Shown one piece after another: positions 9,648 to 18,885 of a stretch of DNA of 64,000 nt. The translations under genes were made by a program, and so were the position numbers. Position 1 is the stretch's first letter. Every line of letters begins with the position of its first letter. Source of the DNA: Phycisphaerales bacterium (GTDB lineage: Bacteria; Planctomycetota; Phycisphaerae; Phycisphaerales; UBA1924); the NCBI GenBank assembly GCA_029260555.1, contig JAJDCZ010000010.1, positions 1 through 64,000 on the forward strand. Direction: 5' to 3'. The notes under the pieces were generated by a model. That model did not search any database. It had not been told where the DNA came from and saw nothing but the letters and a program-made list of their open reading frames with translations.

Positions 9648-11168
9648 TTGGCTAGATTACACGAGTATCAGGGCAAGACGCTCCTTGCTGAGCAAGGATT
9701 TCAAACACCAAAGGGTGGTGTTGCAACAAGCCCTGACGAAGCGCACGCACTCGCACAAACCCTTGCAGGTCCTGTCGTCATCAAGATCCAGTCATGGACG
9801 ACCGGCCGAAAGGCCATCGGAGGCGTGCAGTTTGCCGATACCCCTGAGCAGGCCAAAGCCCATGCTGAAAACATGCTGGGCATGGTCGTGGGGAATTTCC
9901 CGGTTCAGCAGGTGCTGATCGAGGAGATGATCCCGATTAAAGATGAGCTGTTCGTTTCACTTTCGATCAATGATCGTGCCCGTCAGCCTGTGATTCTGCT
10001 GGCGTTGACAGGAGGTTCGGGCATCGAAGAACGAGCTGAGCAGGTCCATCGTATTGCCTGTGATGTCGTCTCCGGCCCGAGCCGGGCTGAGCTTGAGAGC
10101 ATCATCAAAGGTTCGCATATTGATGCAGCGTTTCATGATCGGCTGGTGGATTCGATTATCTGTGTGTTCACAGTTGCAAAAAAGCATGAAGCGCGGAGTG
10201 TGGAGATTAATCCACTGGTGACGACGACTGATGGCAGAGTGATGGCTGCAGATTGCCGAATGACCATCGATGATTATGCTGTGTTTCGGCATCCTGATCT
10301 AGGAATCGATATCGCTCGTGAGATGGACCATCCGCCGACAGAGCTGGAACGCATCGCCTACGAGGTCGAGCAGGCGGATCATCGCGGTACCTTCTATTTT
10401 GCACAGCTTGCTGCTGAGCCTGGCAATGGATCAAACGGGCTGGTGGGTTTCCACGGTGCAGGAGGTGGGGGGTCCATGATGTCCATGGATGCCATCGTCG
10501 CTGAGGGCTTTACGGTTGCCAACTTTACTGATACTTCAGGCAATCCTTCCGCATCCAAGGTCTACAGGGCAGCACGCATCATCCTCACGCAACCCGGGCT
10601 TTGTGGCTATTTCGGCTCAGGTTCAGGGGTTGCAAGTCAGGAACAGTTCTGGAGTGCCTATGGACTTGCCAAAGCCTTCTGGGAGCTTCAACTCTCCATT
10701 CCTGCGGTGATCCGTCTCGGAGGCAACAGCGAAGACCGTGCTGTGCAGATTCTGGAAAATGTCTGCCGTGATGTGCCTGCTCTTGTCGAAGGCTTCCGCA
10801 AGGACGATTCACCAAAGACAATTGCTCAACGCTTTGCAGAGCTTGCAAAGGCATCGCTTGAAGCTGGGGTTGCGGTGTGGAAGCCAAGGCTTCCAAATGT
10901 GCCGGGTTTTGTGGGATCAGCAAAGAGCTATGAAATCACTGGCGGGCGTGTCTGGATTGATGAAGCATCCTGTGATGCTCAAACGACTGATTTGCTCGTT
11001 GAGTTGAGTGCAGGTCTTTTCAAATCTGAGGATGGCAAGCCTGTTCTTGCTGTGCAGGAAGACGAGTTTGCCAAGCGTGATTCTGAGTTGATTGCACTTG
11101 AGGTTGAGCTTCGCCTTGCATGCAAACCTGTGGTCTTTGTCGAACTTGATATCCCGGGGCTTTCGTAA
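9648..11168 (+). CDS. Succinyl/citryl-CoA synthetase-like ATP-grasp subunit (large)
   Basis: A 506-residue protein of the succinyl-CoA synthetase beta/ATP-citrate-lyase family. It opens with MARLHEYQGKTLL, has the ATP-grasp signature VEINPLV near 190, and a C-terminal CoA-ligase domain with HGAGGGG. The TTG at 9648 is chosen because GGAGAGG lies five bases upstream and because family members start at the LHEYQ motif. It is about 100 residues longer than ordinary SucC (about 390), because of a C-terminal extension after about residue 405 that I do not recognise. It lies in a cluster with an alpha-subunit-like gene and a citryl-CoA lyase-like gene. That makes citryl-CoA synthetase (CcsA-like) a better guess than plain succinyl-CoA synthetase. 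Substrate specificity cannot be read from sequence alone. Confidence 0.8.
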   Translation: MARLHEYQGKTLLAEQGFQTPKGGVATSPDEAHALAQTLAGPVVIKIQSWTTGRKAIGGVQFADTPEQAKAHAENMLGMVVGNFPVQQVLIEEMIPIKDELFVSLSINDRARQPVILLALTGGSGIEERAEQVHRIACDVVSGPSRAELESIIKGSHIDAAFHDRLVDSIICVFTVAKKHEARSVEINPLVTTTDGRVMAADCRMTIDDYAVFRHPDLGIDIAREMDHPPTELERIAYEVEQADHRGTFYFAQLAAEPGNGSNGLVGFHGAGGGGSMMSMDAIVAEGFTVANFTDTSGNPSASKVYRAARIILTQPGLCGYFGSGSGVASQEQFWSAYGLAKAFWELQLSIPAVIRLGGNSEDRAVQILENVCRDVPALVEGFRKDDSPKTIAQRFAELAKASLEAGVAVWKPRLPNVPGFVGSAKSYEITGGRVWIDEASCDAQTTDLLVELSAGLFKSEDGKPVLAVQEDEFAKRDSELIALEVELRLACKPVVFVELDIPGLS

Positions 11169-11170
11169 TC

Positions 11171-12085
11171 ATGGCAATAATTATTGATGAAAACAAGCGG
11201 GTGATCATTCAGGGCATCACGGGCCGAGAGGGCCAGGCGCGATGCCGACTCATGCTGGGCTATGGCACCAATGTCGTCGCGGGTTGTACGCCAGGCAAGG
11301 GCGGGCAGGAAGTCCAGGGTGTCCCTGTGTTTGACAAAGTCGCTGAAGCGATGGAGCACGCCCAGATAAATCATGCTGGTCCTGTGGATATTTCCGTAGT
11401 GCTTGTGCCTGCGAAGTTTGTCAAGGGTGCTGCGATCGAAGCGATAAAGGCGGGTGTCAAGCTGCTGGTGATTGTGCCAGACCGAGTGCCTTTGTGGGAT
11501 GCGATGGAGATCGCAGCGTGTGCTGACAAGCATGGCGCACAGTTCGTCGGTCCAAACACATTGGGTGTTATCAGCCCGGGCAAAGCAGTTGTAGGTATGA
11601 TCGGTGGCCGAGCAGAAAGCGCTAAACAATGGTTCAAACCCGGCAGCGTTGGTGTAATCAGTCGCAGCGGCGGCATGAGCAGTTCCACCGCATACTACCT
11701 GGGTCAGGCAGGTATTGGTACAAGCACCATTTGCCATGTCGGTGGCGACAGCGTGCTGGGCTTGCGCTTTCCCGATGTTGCACTCATGTTCCAGAATGAC
11801 CCACAAACCCAGGCCATCGTGATCTTCGGCGAAATCGGAGGCTCCATGGAAGAAGATCTGGCAGACCTCATGCAACAAGGAAAAGTCACCAAGCCCGTCA
11901 TCGCCTACATCGGTGGCAAGGCAGCCAAGGAAGGCACACGATTCAGCCATGCTGGCGCCATCATCGAAGGCGGCAAAGGCACACACGCAGGAAAAGTCAA
12001 AGCCCTGACCGAAGCTGGTGCAACCGTGGTCGACAGCTTTGGTGATCTGCCAGCAGCAACGAAAAGGGCAATTGGCCACTTCTAA
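11171..12085 (+). CDS. Succinyl/citryl-CoA synthetase-like alpha subunit (small)
   Basis: A 304-residue SucD-like protein starting two bases after the stop of the large-subunit gene. It has the N-terminal CoA-binding Rossmann fold (IIQGITGREGQ), GPNTLGVISPG, and the ligase loop with the phosphohistidine His260 in RFSHAGAII followed by GGKGT. The pair should form a ligase that activates a carboxylic acid to its CoA thioester with ATP through phospho-His. The fused citrate-synthase-like domain found in one-piece ATP-citrate lyase is absent here; instead it is a separate gene at 12396. This split arrangement resembles the Hydrogenobacter CcsA/CcsB/Ccl system. Ordinary succinyl-CoA synthetase alpha remains possible. 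Confidence 0.82.
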   Translation: MAIIIDENKRVIIQGITGREGQARCRLMLGYGTNVVAGCTPGKGGQEVQGVPVFDKVAEAMEHAQINHAGPVDISVVLVPAKFVKGAAIEAIKAGVKLLVIVPDRVPLWDAMEIAACADKHGAQFVGPNTLGVISPGKAVVGMIGGRAESAKQWFKPGSVGVISRSGGMSSSTAYYLGQAGIGTSTICHVGGDSVLGLRFPDVALMFQNDPQTQAIVIFGEIGGSMEEDLADLMQQGKVTKPVIAYIGGKAAKEGTRFSHAGAIIEGGKGTHAGKVKALTEAGATVVDSFGDLPAATKRAIGHF

Positions 12086-12087
12086 TC

Positions 12088-12399
12088 ATGCAACAACTTG
12101 AAGCACAATTTCACGAGGCCATGCTTCGTATTTACGAAGAAGCTGCCAAACTTGGGTATCGGCCGACATATTTTATGAAAATGGTTCAAAGCAGTGGGGG
12201 TGTTGAGGCTGCCAGATCGCTGCTCGGCACGAAAGCACCTGCAGATGGATTCACGCGTTTGTGGGAACTCGACCGGCTGGATTTGTCAGTCGAAGCTGTG
12301 GCTCTTAAATCAGAATATCACGAGTTGTTCTCTGCAGAGCAACTCGCAAGTGCTGCTCAGAGGCTATCTGAGTATGGTTATACAAAGGAAGACCAATGA
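12088..12399 (+). CDS. Small conserved hypothetical protein in the citryl-CoA operon
   Basis: A 103-residue, mostly helical cytoplasmic protein with no signal peptide. It contains the stretch FMKMVQSSGGVEAARSLL followed by GFTRLWELDRLDLSVEA and a C-terminal EYGY. I recall this pattern from small uncharacterised domains found alone or next to other genes in many bacteria, but I cannot name a function. It starts two bases after the alpha-subunit stop and its own stop overlaps the next start by 4 nt (ATGA). Translational coupling to both enzymes is therefore likely, and a structural or regulatory role for them is possible. Confidence 0.75.
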   Translation: MQQLEAQFHEAMLRIYEEAAKLGYRPTYFMKMVQSSGGVEAARSLLGTKAPADGFTRLWELDRLDLSVEAVALKSEYHELFSAEQLASAAQRLSEYGYTKEDQ

Positions 12400-13181
12400 C
12401 TGATCAATGGAATACAGCCATTACCGAGATCGAACCCAATAGTGTTCGAGTGCGAGGCTATGACATTGCTGATCTGATGGGTCATGTTTCATTTGGAGCG
12501 GCGGTCTATCTGATTTTGCAAGGCGAGTTGCCAAGTCAGGCTGTGGGCAGGCTGATGGATGCGATTGTTGTTTCAAGTATAGATCACGGCGCGACGCCTC
12601 CAAGTGTGCTCTCAGCACGGACGGTGGCAAGCACCGGGGCAACGCTGAGCGCATCTGTCGCTGCGGGCATCATGTCAATTAATAAACACCATGGCGGAGC
12701 GATCGCAAACTGTGCCCGTCAGCTTGGGCGCATAATCAAGCGAGTTGGTGGTAATGAATCAGCACTGGATCAGGCCGCAGCAGCTGAACTTGCTGAACTT
12801 AAATCAAATGGCCAGCGCATGAGCGGCTTTGGGCATCGTGTTCATACCGCCGATCCACGCACTTCCCGTCTCTTTGAGCTTGCTGAACATGCGGGTGCAT
12901 GTGGTGAGCATGTTGCAGCTGCCCGTGCCGTTGAGCGGTGCTTTGCTAAGGCAGGAAAGAAGCTGCCAATCAATGTTGATGGTGCGATCGGTGCAATTCT
13001 CGCAGACCTTGGCTTTAGTCATGCGGTCATGAATGGCTTATTTATGATTGCTCGTGTACCAGGGCTGGTAGCCCATGTTGCAGAGGAACAAGATCGGATG
13101 AAGCCAATGCGCCGTGTCATCCCGGGCCAGCACAAATATGATGGTCCCGCACCACGGAGCATCAACGATGACAAGCAATGA
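12396..13181 (+). CDS. Citryl-CoA lyase-like protein (citrate synthase fold)
   Basis: A 261-residue protein that corresponds to the citrate-synthase-like C-terminal domain of ATP-citrate lyase. The three citrate-synthase catalytic positions are present: His in NKHHGGAIANC, His in GFGHRVHTADPR, and Asp in INVDGAIGAILADLG. It should cleave citryl-CoA to acetyl-CoA and oxaloacetate, or carry out a closely related reaction on another acyl-CoA. It is far shorter than citrate synthase (about 430), as citryl-CoA lyases are. It overlaps the upstream small gene by 4 nt and follows the two ligase-like genes, so all are likely made together. A GNAT gene overlaps its 3' end by 14 bp. Confidence 0.87.
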   Translation: MTDQWNTAITEIEPNSVRVRGYDIADLMGHVSFGAAVYLILQGELPSQAVGRLMDAIVVSSIDHGATPPSVLSARTVASTGATLSASVAAGIMSINKHHGGAIANCARQLGRIIKRVGGNESALDQAAAAELAELKSNGQRMSGFGHRVHTADPRTSRLFELAEHAGACGEHVAAARAVERCFAKAGKKLPINVDGAIGAILADLGFSHAVMNGLFMIARVPGLVAHVAEEQDRMKPMRRVIPGQHKYDGPAPRSINDDKQ

Positions 13182-13767
13182 GTATATGGTCGATTCCTAT
13201 AGCGATCTGATCCTGAATACCGACCGGCTTGCAATGCGATGGTTCAGTATGGATGATGCGCCTCGTGTTGCTGAGATTTGTAATAACGCAAATCTGTATC
13301 GTACGCTGCTGCTCTTGCCGTTTCCGTATCTGATCAGCGATGCTGAAACCTGGTTGAAGAGTCAGTATGAGGGGCGACTATGTGGCAAGATGTATGACTT
13401 TGCAGCGACGATAAAAAATGACGCCGGGGATCCCGGACTACTCATCGGATGTGTAGGCATCAAGCCTGATTATGTACACAACAACGCATCGATCGGATTC
13501 TGGTTTGATGAAGCGCACTGGGGCAACGGCTATTGCACTGAAGCCGCCCACGCTGTATTGCGGTTTGCTTTTAAAACCCTCGGTTTGCATCGAGTCTTCG
13601 CGGGGCACTTTGCAGGCAATGAAGCCTCTGCACGCGTTCAGAAAAAAATCGGCATGAGCTTTGAAGGCGTACAGCGCGAGCATTTCAGGAAGAACAATGA
13701 ATACATCGACGATTGCATGTATTCCATTCTCGAAAATGAATTTGATGAAAATATGTATACTCGATAA
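13168..13767 (+). CDS. GNAT-family N-acetyltransferase (RimJ/RimL type)
   Basis: A 199-residue protein with the RimJ/RimL layout: opening LILNTDRLAMRWF, a mid-domain IGCVGIKPDY, and the acetyl-CoA-binding motif A around GNGYCTEAAHAVLRFAF. It continues as HRVFAGHFAGNEASARVQKKIGM. It probably transfers acetyl to a protein N-terminus, an amino acid or a small amine; the acceptor is unknown. The ATG at 13168 is supported by GGAG eight bases upstream. The start lies inside the end of the citryl-CoA lyase-like gene, so it belongs to the same operon. Confidence 0.9.
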   Translation: MTSNEYMVDSYSDLILNTDRLAMRWFSMDDAPRVAEICNNANLYRTLLLLPFPYLISDAETWLKSQYEGRLCGKMYDFAATIKNDAGDPGLLIGCVGIKPDYVHNNASIGFWFDEAHWGNGYCTEAAHAVLRFAFKTLGLHRVFAGHFAGNEASARVQKKIGMSFEGVQREHFRKNNEYIDDCMYSILENEFDENMYTR

Positions 13768-13797
13768 TAACACGATTATTTTTACAGGAGCCACACC

Positions 13798-14367
13798 ATG
13801 TCGATGAATGTTGAGCAGATTACAGCACTGTTTCCAAACCTGATGGATATTTCAGATGCGGGTCTGCGCGAGAAGGTTGCTGCGGTCTGGTCAGAAGCGA
13901 TCGAGACAGGTTGTGGCGGCAAGGGCTGGACAACCGACGAACTCCGGGCTGTGCCTTTCACGCTGCTGGCAGGTGATATAGACCTCCGCTACATCGAACA
14001 TCTGAACTCATGCTGCAAGCAATGTATTGCCATTGCAGGGGTGCTGAATGAAGTATTTGGCAAGCGCATACCCATCAATCTGGATTATCTAATCGCAGGT
14101 TCATTGCTGGCTGATGTTGGCAAGCCTCTGGAGTTTGACAAGGATGAAAACGGCAAAGTCATTAAAGGGCATTTTGGCCAGATGCTCCGCCATCCGTTCA
14201 GTGGCGTAGCAATGTGCTACAAGCATGGCATCCCACCGGAGGTCATGCACATCGTCGCAACCCATAGCCACGAGGGTGACAAGGTCGACAGATCTATCGA
14301 GAGCATTATCTTTCATCATGCTGACTTTGTGGACTTTGATATTGCCAAGTATCTCGGCAAACACTAG
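13798..14367 (+). CDS. HD-domain protein (predicted metal-dependent phosphohydrolase)
   Basis: A 189-residue cytoplasmic protein. Residues 95-185 carry an HD-type pattern: a possible metal Asp in SLLADVGKPLE, His in KGHFGQMLRHPFSG, THSHEG near 159-164, and HHADFVDFD near the end. This suggests phosphohydrolase activity on nucleotides or related molecules, but the motif deviates from a textbook HD pair at the first position. GGAG precedes the ATG. It ends four bases before the convergent sirtuin gene, so the two transcripts may collide. It is probably the last gene of the operon that starts at dapF or earlier. Confidence 0.75.
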   Translation: MSMNVEQITALFPNLMDISDAGLREKVAAVWSEAIETGCGGKGWTTDELRAVPFTLLAGDIDLRYIEHLNSCCKQCIAIAGVLNEVFGKRIPINLDYLIAGSLLADVGKPLEFDKDENGKVIKGHFGQMLRHPFSGVAMCYKHGIPPEVMHIVATHSHEGDKVDRSIESIIFHHADFVDFDIAKYLGKH

Positions 14368-14371
14368 ATCG

Positions 14372-15172
14372 CTATTCAAACGATATTATCGCATCAATCA
14401 CTCTGGGCAGAATTTCGCCAGCAAGCCCCATGATTGAAAGATCGACAGCTTCAGACATCGGTGTTGGATCTCGGTTGATTTCAATTGTCCGTGCCCCGTT
14501 GCTCAATGCAAATGACACAAAGCTTGCCACCGGTTGAACCTGCCCGCTTGTGCCGATGGATAGAAATAAATCACACGATTCCAGAGCCTGCTGTGTTTGT
14601 ATCATCTCCTTTTCAGGGAGCATCTCGCCAAACCAAACAACGCATGGTCTCATGATTCCGCCATGCTCTGATGGTACGGGTGTCTGGTCAAAGCATAACT
14701 CATCAAGGCGTTTTTCTGCTCCGGTATTTGTGCAACGCCAGCGCAGAATGGAGCCATGGATTTCGATGACGCGATGGCTGCCTGCCCGCTGATGCAAGCC
14801 ATCCACATTCTGCGTGATCAGTGTAAAAGATCGATCATCATTGCATGTAGTCTGTTCATTGATCCATTGTTCGAGTTGGGCAAGTGCTTCATGGCCGGGG
14901 TTAGGCTGGGCATCCTGGGCGCGTGCAAAACGCCAGACATACCAGCGAGTAACCAGCTCCGGGTCGCGTTCAAAGGCATCAATCGTTGCTAGTTCCATCG
15001 GGTCGTATTTAGACCAGAGCCCTTCTTCAGGATCACGGAATGTTGCAAGACCACTCTCTGCAGAGATGCCAGCACCGGTCAACACAACGATCGATTTGGC
15101 TTCATGCAGCAATCGAGCCGCGTGCATAATTGACTTGCTCACACAATCGTTTTGAGCTGAAGGCGTATTCAC
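14372..15172 (-). CDS. cobB: Sirtuin-family NAD-dependent protein deacylase
   Basis: A 266-residue Sir2 protein with the full NAD-binding set: GAGISAESG (33-41), [12 protein letters not shown], the catalytic His in EIHG, and GTSGQVQP. The pair Tyr78 and Arg81 (WYVWR) matches the Tyr-x-x-Arg of SIRT5 and E. coli CobB, which favours removal of succinyl and malonyl groups. The zinc knuckle is incomplete: I see single Cys residues in RWRC, ELC and RPC rather than two CxxC pairs. The GTG start at 15172 overlaps the urocanase stop as GTGA, so the genes are translationally coupled; an ATG at 15127 is an alternative. The enzyme consumes NAD+ in the cytoplasm. Confidence 0.92.
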   Translation of the reverse strand: MNTPSAQNDCVSKSIMHAARLLHEAKSIVVLTGAGISAESGLATFRDPEEGLWSKYDPMELATIDAFERDPELVTRWYVWRFARAQDAQPNPGHEALAQLEQWINEQTTCNDDRSFTLITQNVDGLHQRAGSHRVIEIHGSILRWRCTNTGAEKRLDELCFDQTPVPSEHGGIMRPCVVWFGEMLPEKEMIQTQQALESCDLFLSIGTSGQVQPVASFVSFALSNGARTIEINRDPTPMSEAVDLSIMGLAGEILPRVIDAIISFE

Positions 15173-16920
15173 TTTTCGCGCATGGGAATGTCAACGCCTT
15201 GCTCATCAGCACACCGATCAGAATCTTCGTACCCTGCATCACTGTGTCTGAGAATGCCCATCGCAGGGTCATTTGTGAGTACGCGTTCAAGTCTTGTTGC
15301 TGCTTCAGGTGTACCATCAGCCACGATGACCTGTCCTGCATGCTGAGAAAAGCCGATGCCAACACCGCCCCCGTGATGGAAGCTCACCCAGCTTGCTCCA
15401 CTTGCAACATTGACCATCGCGTTGAGCAAAGGCCAGTCGCTCACAGCATCAGTGCCATCACGCATCGCTTCGGTTTCTCGATTGGGCGATGCGACCGAGC
15501 CGCAGTCAAGATGATCGCGTCCTATGACGATTGGTGCGGAAAGCGTTCCATCAGCGACCATTTCATTGAACAAATAACCTGCTTTGGCGCGCTCACCCAA
15601 ACCAAACCAGCAAATTCTTGCAGGAAGCCCCTGGAATCCAAAGCGAGGTTCGCATGCCTCAAAGTCACCGGCAAGCAAAGCCTGTGGGTTTGCGTGACAG
15701 TTGAGAATCCACCGGTGAAGATCCGGGTTGTAGCCGCCGTCTTCTATGGGAAACGCCTTGAGCAGTGCCAGATCTGTTTTGTAGATGTCCGTCGGATCAC
15801 CCGAGAGGGCCACCCAGCGGAACGGCCCACGACCAACACAAAACTGAGGCCTGATAAAGGCAGGGACAAACCCCTCAAACGCAAAGGCATCTTCATAGCC
15901 TTGATCAAAGGCCCGTTGGCGAATGTTATTGCCATAGTCAAAGGTCACCGCACCGCGTCTTTGAAGTTCGACCATAGCCCGCACATGTCGCTCCATCGAA
16001 GAAAGGCTCAACCCCTCATACCGCTCGGGATACATCTGGCGAAATGCATCAGCCTCTGTGACGGTCATCTCAACGGGCACATACCCCGTGAGAGGATCAT
16101 GGGCACTGGTCTGGTCAGTAAGAATGTCAGGCGTGATGCCTCGGCTCAAAAGTGTTTCAAGAAGTTCCACAGCATTGCAGCAGACACCGATACTGATCGC
16201 CCGTTTTTCGTGCGCACAATCAAGCGCTCGCTCAATCGCTTTATCCATGTCCTCAATGACTTCGTCCAGGTAGTTATCATCAGCTCGGCGTGACAATCTG
16301 CGATAATCCACATCGGCAATCAGACAAGTACCACCATTGAGTGTGATCGCCAGAGGCTGCGCTCCACCCATCCCCCCACAGCCTGCGGTGACGCTCAATC
16401 GCCCTGCAAGCGTGCCTCCAAAGTACTGCCTGGCACATTCGGCAAAGGTTTCATATGTGCCTTGCAATATGCCTTGGGTTCCGATGTATATCCACGAGCC
16501 TGCGGTCATCTGCCCGTACATGATCAAGCCTTTGGCTGCCAGATCATCAAAGTTTTTTTGCGTCGCCCAGTGAGGCACTAAGTTTGAGTTTGCAATCAAA
16601 ACCCGCGGTGCATCTTCGTGCGTGCGCAAAACACCCACCGGCTTGCCGGATTGCACCAGCAGCGTCTCATCAGGCTCAAGTCTTTGAAGAGTTGTGATAA
16701 TGGCATCAAACGCGGCCCAGCTGCGAACAGCCTGCCCGCGACCGCCATAAACGATTAATGCATCAGGATTTTCTGCAACCTCAGGATCAAGGTTGTTCAT
16801 CAGCATGCGCATCGCTGCTTCAGCCTGCCAGGTCTTGCAAGTGCGCTGCACGCTGCGTGGTGCTTGCACGATGCGACTACCTGTTTCGGTTTTTTTGTTT
16901 GATGCAGCCATCGTCGACAC
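15169..16920 (-). CDS. hutU: Urocanate hydratase
   Basis: A 583-residue enzyme converting urocanate to imidazolone propionate, the second step of histidine breakdown, with a tightly bound NAD+. Family stretches present include [40 protein letters not shown] and [14 protein letters not shown]. The C-terminal half contains [13 protein letters not shown] and [14 protein letters not shown] at 16920 is chosen because GAGAGG lies six bases upstream. No hutH, hutI or hutG is visible in the window, so the rest of the pathway must be elsewhere. Coupling to the sirtuin downstream is unusual. Length matches the family (about 550-560) with a short N-terminal extra. Confidence 0.96.
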   Translation of the reverse strand: MSTMAASNKKTETGSRIVQAPRSVQRTCKTWQAEAAMRMLMNNLDPEVAENPDALIVYGGRGQAVRSWAAFDAIITTLQRLEPDETLLVQSGKPVGVLRTHEDAPRVLIANSNLVPHWATQKNFDDLAAKGLIMYGQMTAGSWIYIGTQGILQGTYETFAECARQYFGGTLAGRLSVTAGCGGMGGAQPLAITLNGGTCLIADVDYRRLSRRADDNYLDEVIEDMDKAIERALDCAHEKRAISIGVCCNAVELLETLLSRGITPDILTDQTSAHDPLTGYVPVEMTVTEADAFRQMYPERYEGLSLSSMERHVRAMVELQRRGAVTFDYGNNIRQRAFDQGYEDAFAFEGFVPAFIRPQFCVGRGPFRWVALSGDPTDIYKTDLALLKAFPIEDGGYNPDLHRWILNCHANPQALLAGDFEACEPRFGFQGLPARICWFGLGERAKAGYLFNEMVADGTLSAPIVIGRDHLDCGSVASPNRETEAMRDGTDAVSDWPLLNAMVNVASGASWVSFHHGGGVGIGFSQHAGQVIVADGTPEAATRLERVLTNDPAMGILRHSDAGYEDSDRCADEQGVDIPMREK

Positions 16921-17142
16921 AGCCAGCCTCTCAATCTCTTAGTGCGTGATAATTTCTTCTGCCACCTGATCAGATGATACCACAATTGTATCGGCTGATG
17001 ACAGACGAACGCGCAGCAAACAAAAAGAAAACTGAGACAATCTTTCCTAATCAGATGCCCAGTGTAGCCAGAAACGAGTCATCATATTTCAGTTCAGCTG
17101 CACACTGTGAACCAGCCATTCCAGTCCAAATGGCACAAACCG

Positions 17143-18825
17143 TCACATCGTCATTGCTCGGAGCACTTCAGGCACCGTGGTCAATCCCTGGCGGACCTTG
17201 GCATAACCGTCATCCATGAGCTTGAGAAGATGGCCTCGCTCATAGGCTTCACGGGCAATTTCCGGAGCACTGACCCGCCTCATCACCTGATCGCGTGTGT
17301 ACTGATCGAGTGAGAAAAGCTCATATACTGCGACTCTGCCTCGAAAACCCGTCCCATGGCAGGCTTTACAGCCCGTACTGATCAAAGGCTCGTCACTCTC
17401 TGTCACACCGACCTGCTCGGGGATCGGATCATCATCTGGTGTCAATGGTCGAGAGCAGTTCAGGCAGTTGCGCCGGACCAGCCTTTGAGCAATCACCGCT
17501 TCAACAGACGATGAAACCAGAAATGGCTCAACGCCCATATCCAAAAGCCTGGTGAGCGCTCCAGGCGCATCATTGGTGTGAAGCGTCGAGAACACCAAAT
17601 GTCCGGTCAGCGATGCCTGCACAGCAGTCTCTGCAGTTTCCTTGTCTCGAATCTCGCCGATCATCACGACATCAGGATCATGCCTGAGGATCGATCGAAG
17701 ACCTGATGCAAAGCTCAACCCGACTTTGTTGTTCACCTGAATCTGGTTCACGCCCGGCACTTGATATTCCACCGGGTCTTCAACCGTAATAACCTTGATC
17801 TCGTCACTCACGATGGTGTTGAGTGATGCATAAAGCGTTGTTGATTTACCCGAGCCAGTGGGGCCCGTCACCAGCATAATCCCATGTGGTCTTTGAATGA
17901 GTTGATTCCAGATATCAAGTACACTTGGTGGCATGCCCAATTCGTCAAGCCCCATCATGACCGCAGTCTTGTTGAGCAGTCGCAGCACGACCCCTTCGCC
18001 TTCGAGCATGGGAATCACCGAGACGCGCAGATCAAACTCCTGCGCAGGCTTGCCTTTGGGACGATGACGGAAAGTAATTCGGCCATCCTGAGGCTTGCGT
18101 TTCTCAGCAATATTCAGATTCGCCATGATCTTGAGCCTGCTGACGATTGCTGCTCCAAAGCGATGAATCGAAGACGGCGTGTTGGCCCTTTGAAGCACGC
18201 CGTCGATACGATATCGCACCACAAGCTCGCGCTCATAAGGCTCAACATGCACATCCGTCGCTCGCTCAGCAATCGCCTCGGCCAGCAGATCATTCACCAG
18301 CTTGATAACAGATGCCTCTTGAGCCTGTTCTATATCATCTGATGCAGCTTGATCAACCACCGCTGACTGATCCAGATCAGAAGCCATCTGGTCCAGTGTG
18401 TCGCCACCAACACCATAGTTGGCGCGGATGAATCGGTGAAGATCCTCCTCGTCAGCCAGCACAAGATCAATCGCACAACCGGTCAGCAGTCGAAGTTCGT
18501 CGATAATTGATACTTCAAACGGATCGCTGGTCGCAACGATCAGGGAACCATTTCTTTGATCAATCGGCACACAGTTCTGACGATACACAAGCTTGGCAGG
18601 AAGAGCCTCAAGCACAGTCTGACTTGGCGAAACATCTGCCAGATCAACCACGGGCATATGAAACTGATCGCCCAGAGCGCTGAGCACCTGATCCCGCGTG
18701 ACGATCCGCAGGCGCACCAGCACCCGATCCAGCCTTTCGCCGCTATTGCGCTGCTCAGCCAGAGCTTCATCGAGCTGTGCCCGCGTGATCAACCCCCGCT
18801 CAAGTAATACCAGCCCTATACCCAT
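17143..18825 (-). CDS. gspE: Type II secretion/pilus assembly ATPase (GspE/PilB family)
   Basis: A 560-residue hexameric motor ATPase. It opens with an N1 domain (GLVLLERGLITRAQLDEAL) and has Walker A GPTGSGKSTT, Walker B VVMIGEIRDKETAE and the His-box segment TGHLVFSTLHTNDA. A four-Cys zinc motif is also present (CLNC near residue 440 and CKACHG after a 20-residue gap). It powers pseudopilus assembly from the cytoplasm. The ATG at 18825 is chosen because family members start MGIG-like; a longer frame begins at 18864 without support. It lies on the opposite strand from the main locus that begins at 20586, separated by the PTPS-like and peroxidase genes. It is therefore probably controlled separately. 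Confidence 0.95.
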   Translation of the reverse strand: MGIGLVLLERGLITRAQLDEALAEQRNSGERLDRVLVRLRIVTRDQVLSALGDQFHMPVVDLADVSPSQTVLEALPAKLVYRQNCVPIDQRNGSLIVATSDPFEVSIIDELRLLTGCAIDLVLADEEDLHRFIRANYGVGGDTLDQMASDLDQSAVVDQAASDDIEQAQEASVIKLVNDLLAEAIAERATDVHVEPYERELVVRYRIDGVLQRANTPSSIHRFGAAIVSRLKIMANLNIAEKRKPQDGRITFRHRPKGKPAQEFDLRVSVIPMLEGEGVVLRLLNKTAVMMGLDELGMPPSVLDIWNQLIQRPHGIMLVTGPTGSGKSTTLYASLNTIVSDEIKVITVEDPVEYQVPGVNQIQVNNKVGLSFASGLRSILRHDPDVVMIGEIRDKETAETAVQASLTGHLVFSTLHTNDAPGALTRLLDMGVEPFLVSSSVEAVIAQRLVRRNCLNCSRPLTPDDDPIPEQVGVTESDEPLISTGCKACHGTGFRGRVAVYELFSLDQYTRDQVMRRVSAPEIAREAYERGHLLKLMDDGYAKVRQGLTTVPEVLRAMTM

Positions 18826-18885
18826 TACATAGATTCTATGGCAAGACGAGGCAAAACGGTTCAAAGATTTCTAAAACAATGCCCC

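Noticed and set aside
10979-12079. Minus-strand open frame of 366 codons
   Set aside because: It lies fully opposite the SucD-like gene, has no family pattern and no ribosome site; it reflects the codon bias of the real gene.
9648-13181. Complete reductive TCA cycle evidence
   Set aside because: No 2-oxoglutarate:ferredoxin oxidoreductase or fumarate reductase gene is in the window, and an oxidative sucAB is present.
15130-16293. Plus-strand open frame of 387 codons
   Set aside because: It is the antisense shadow of urocanate hydratase, which has clear motifs and a good start.
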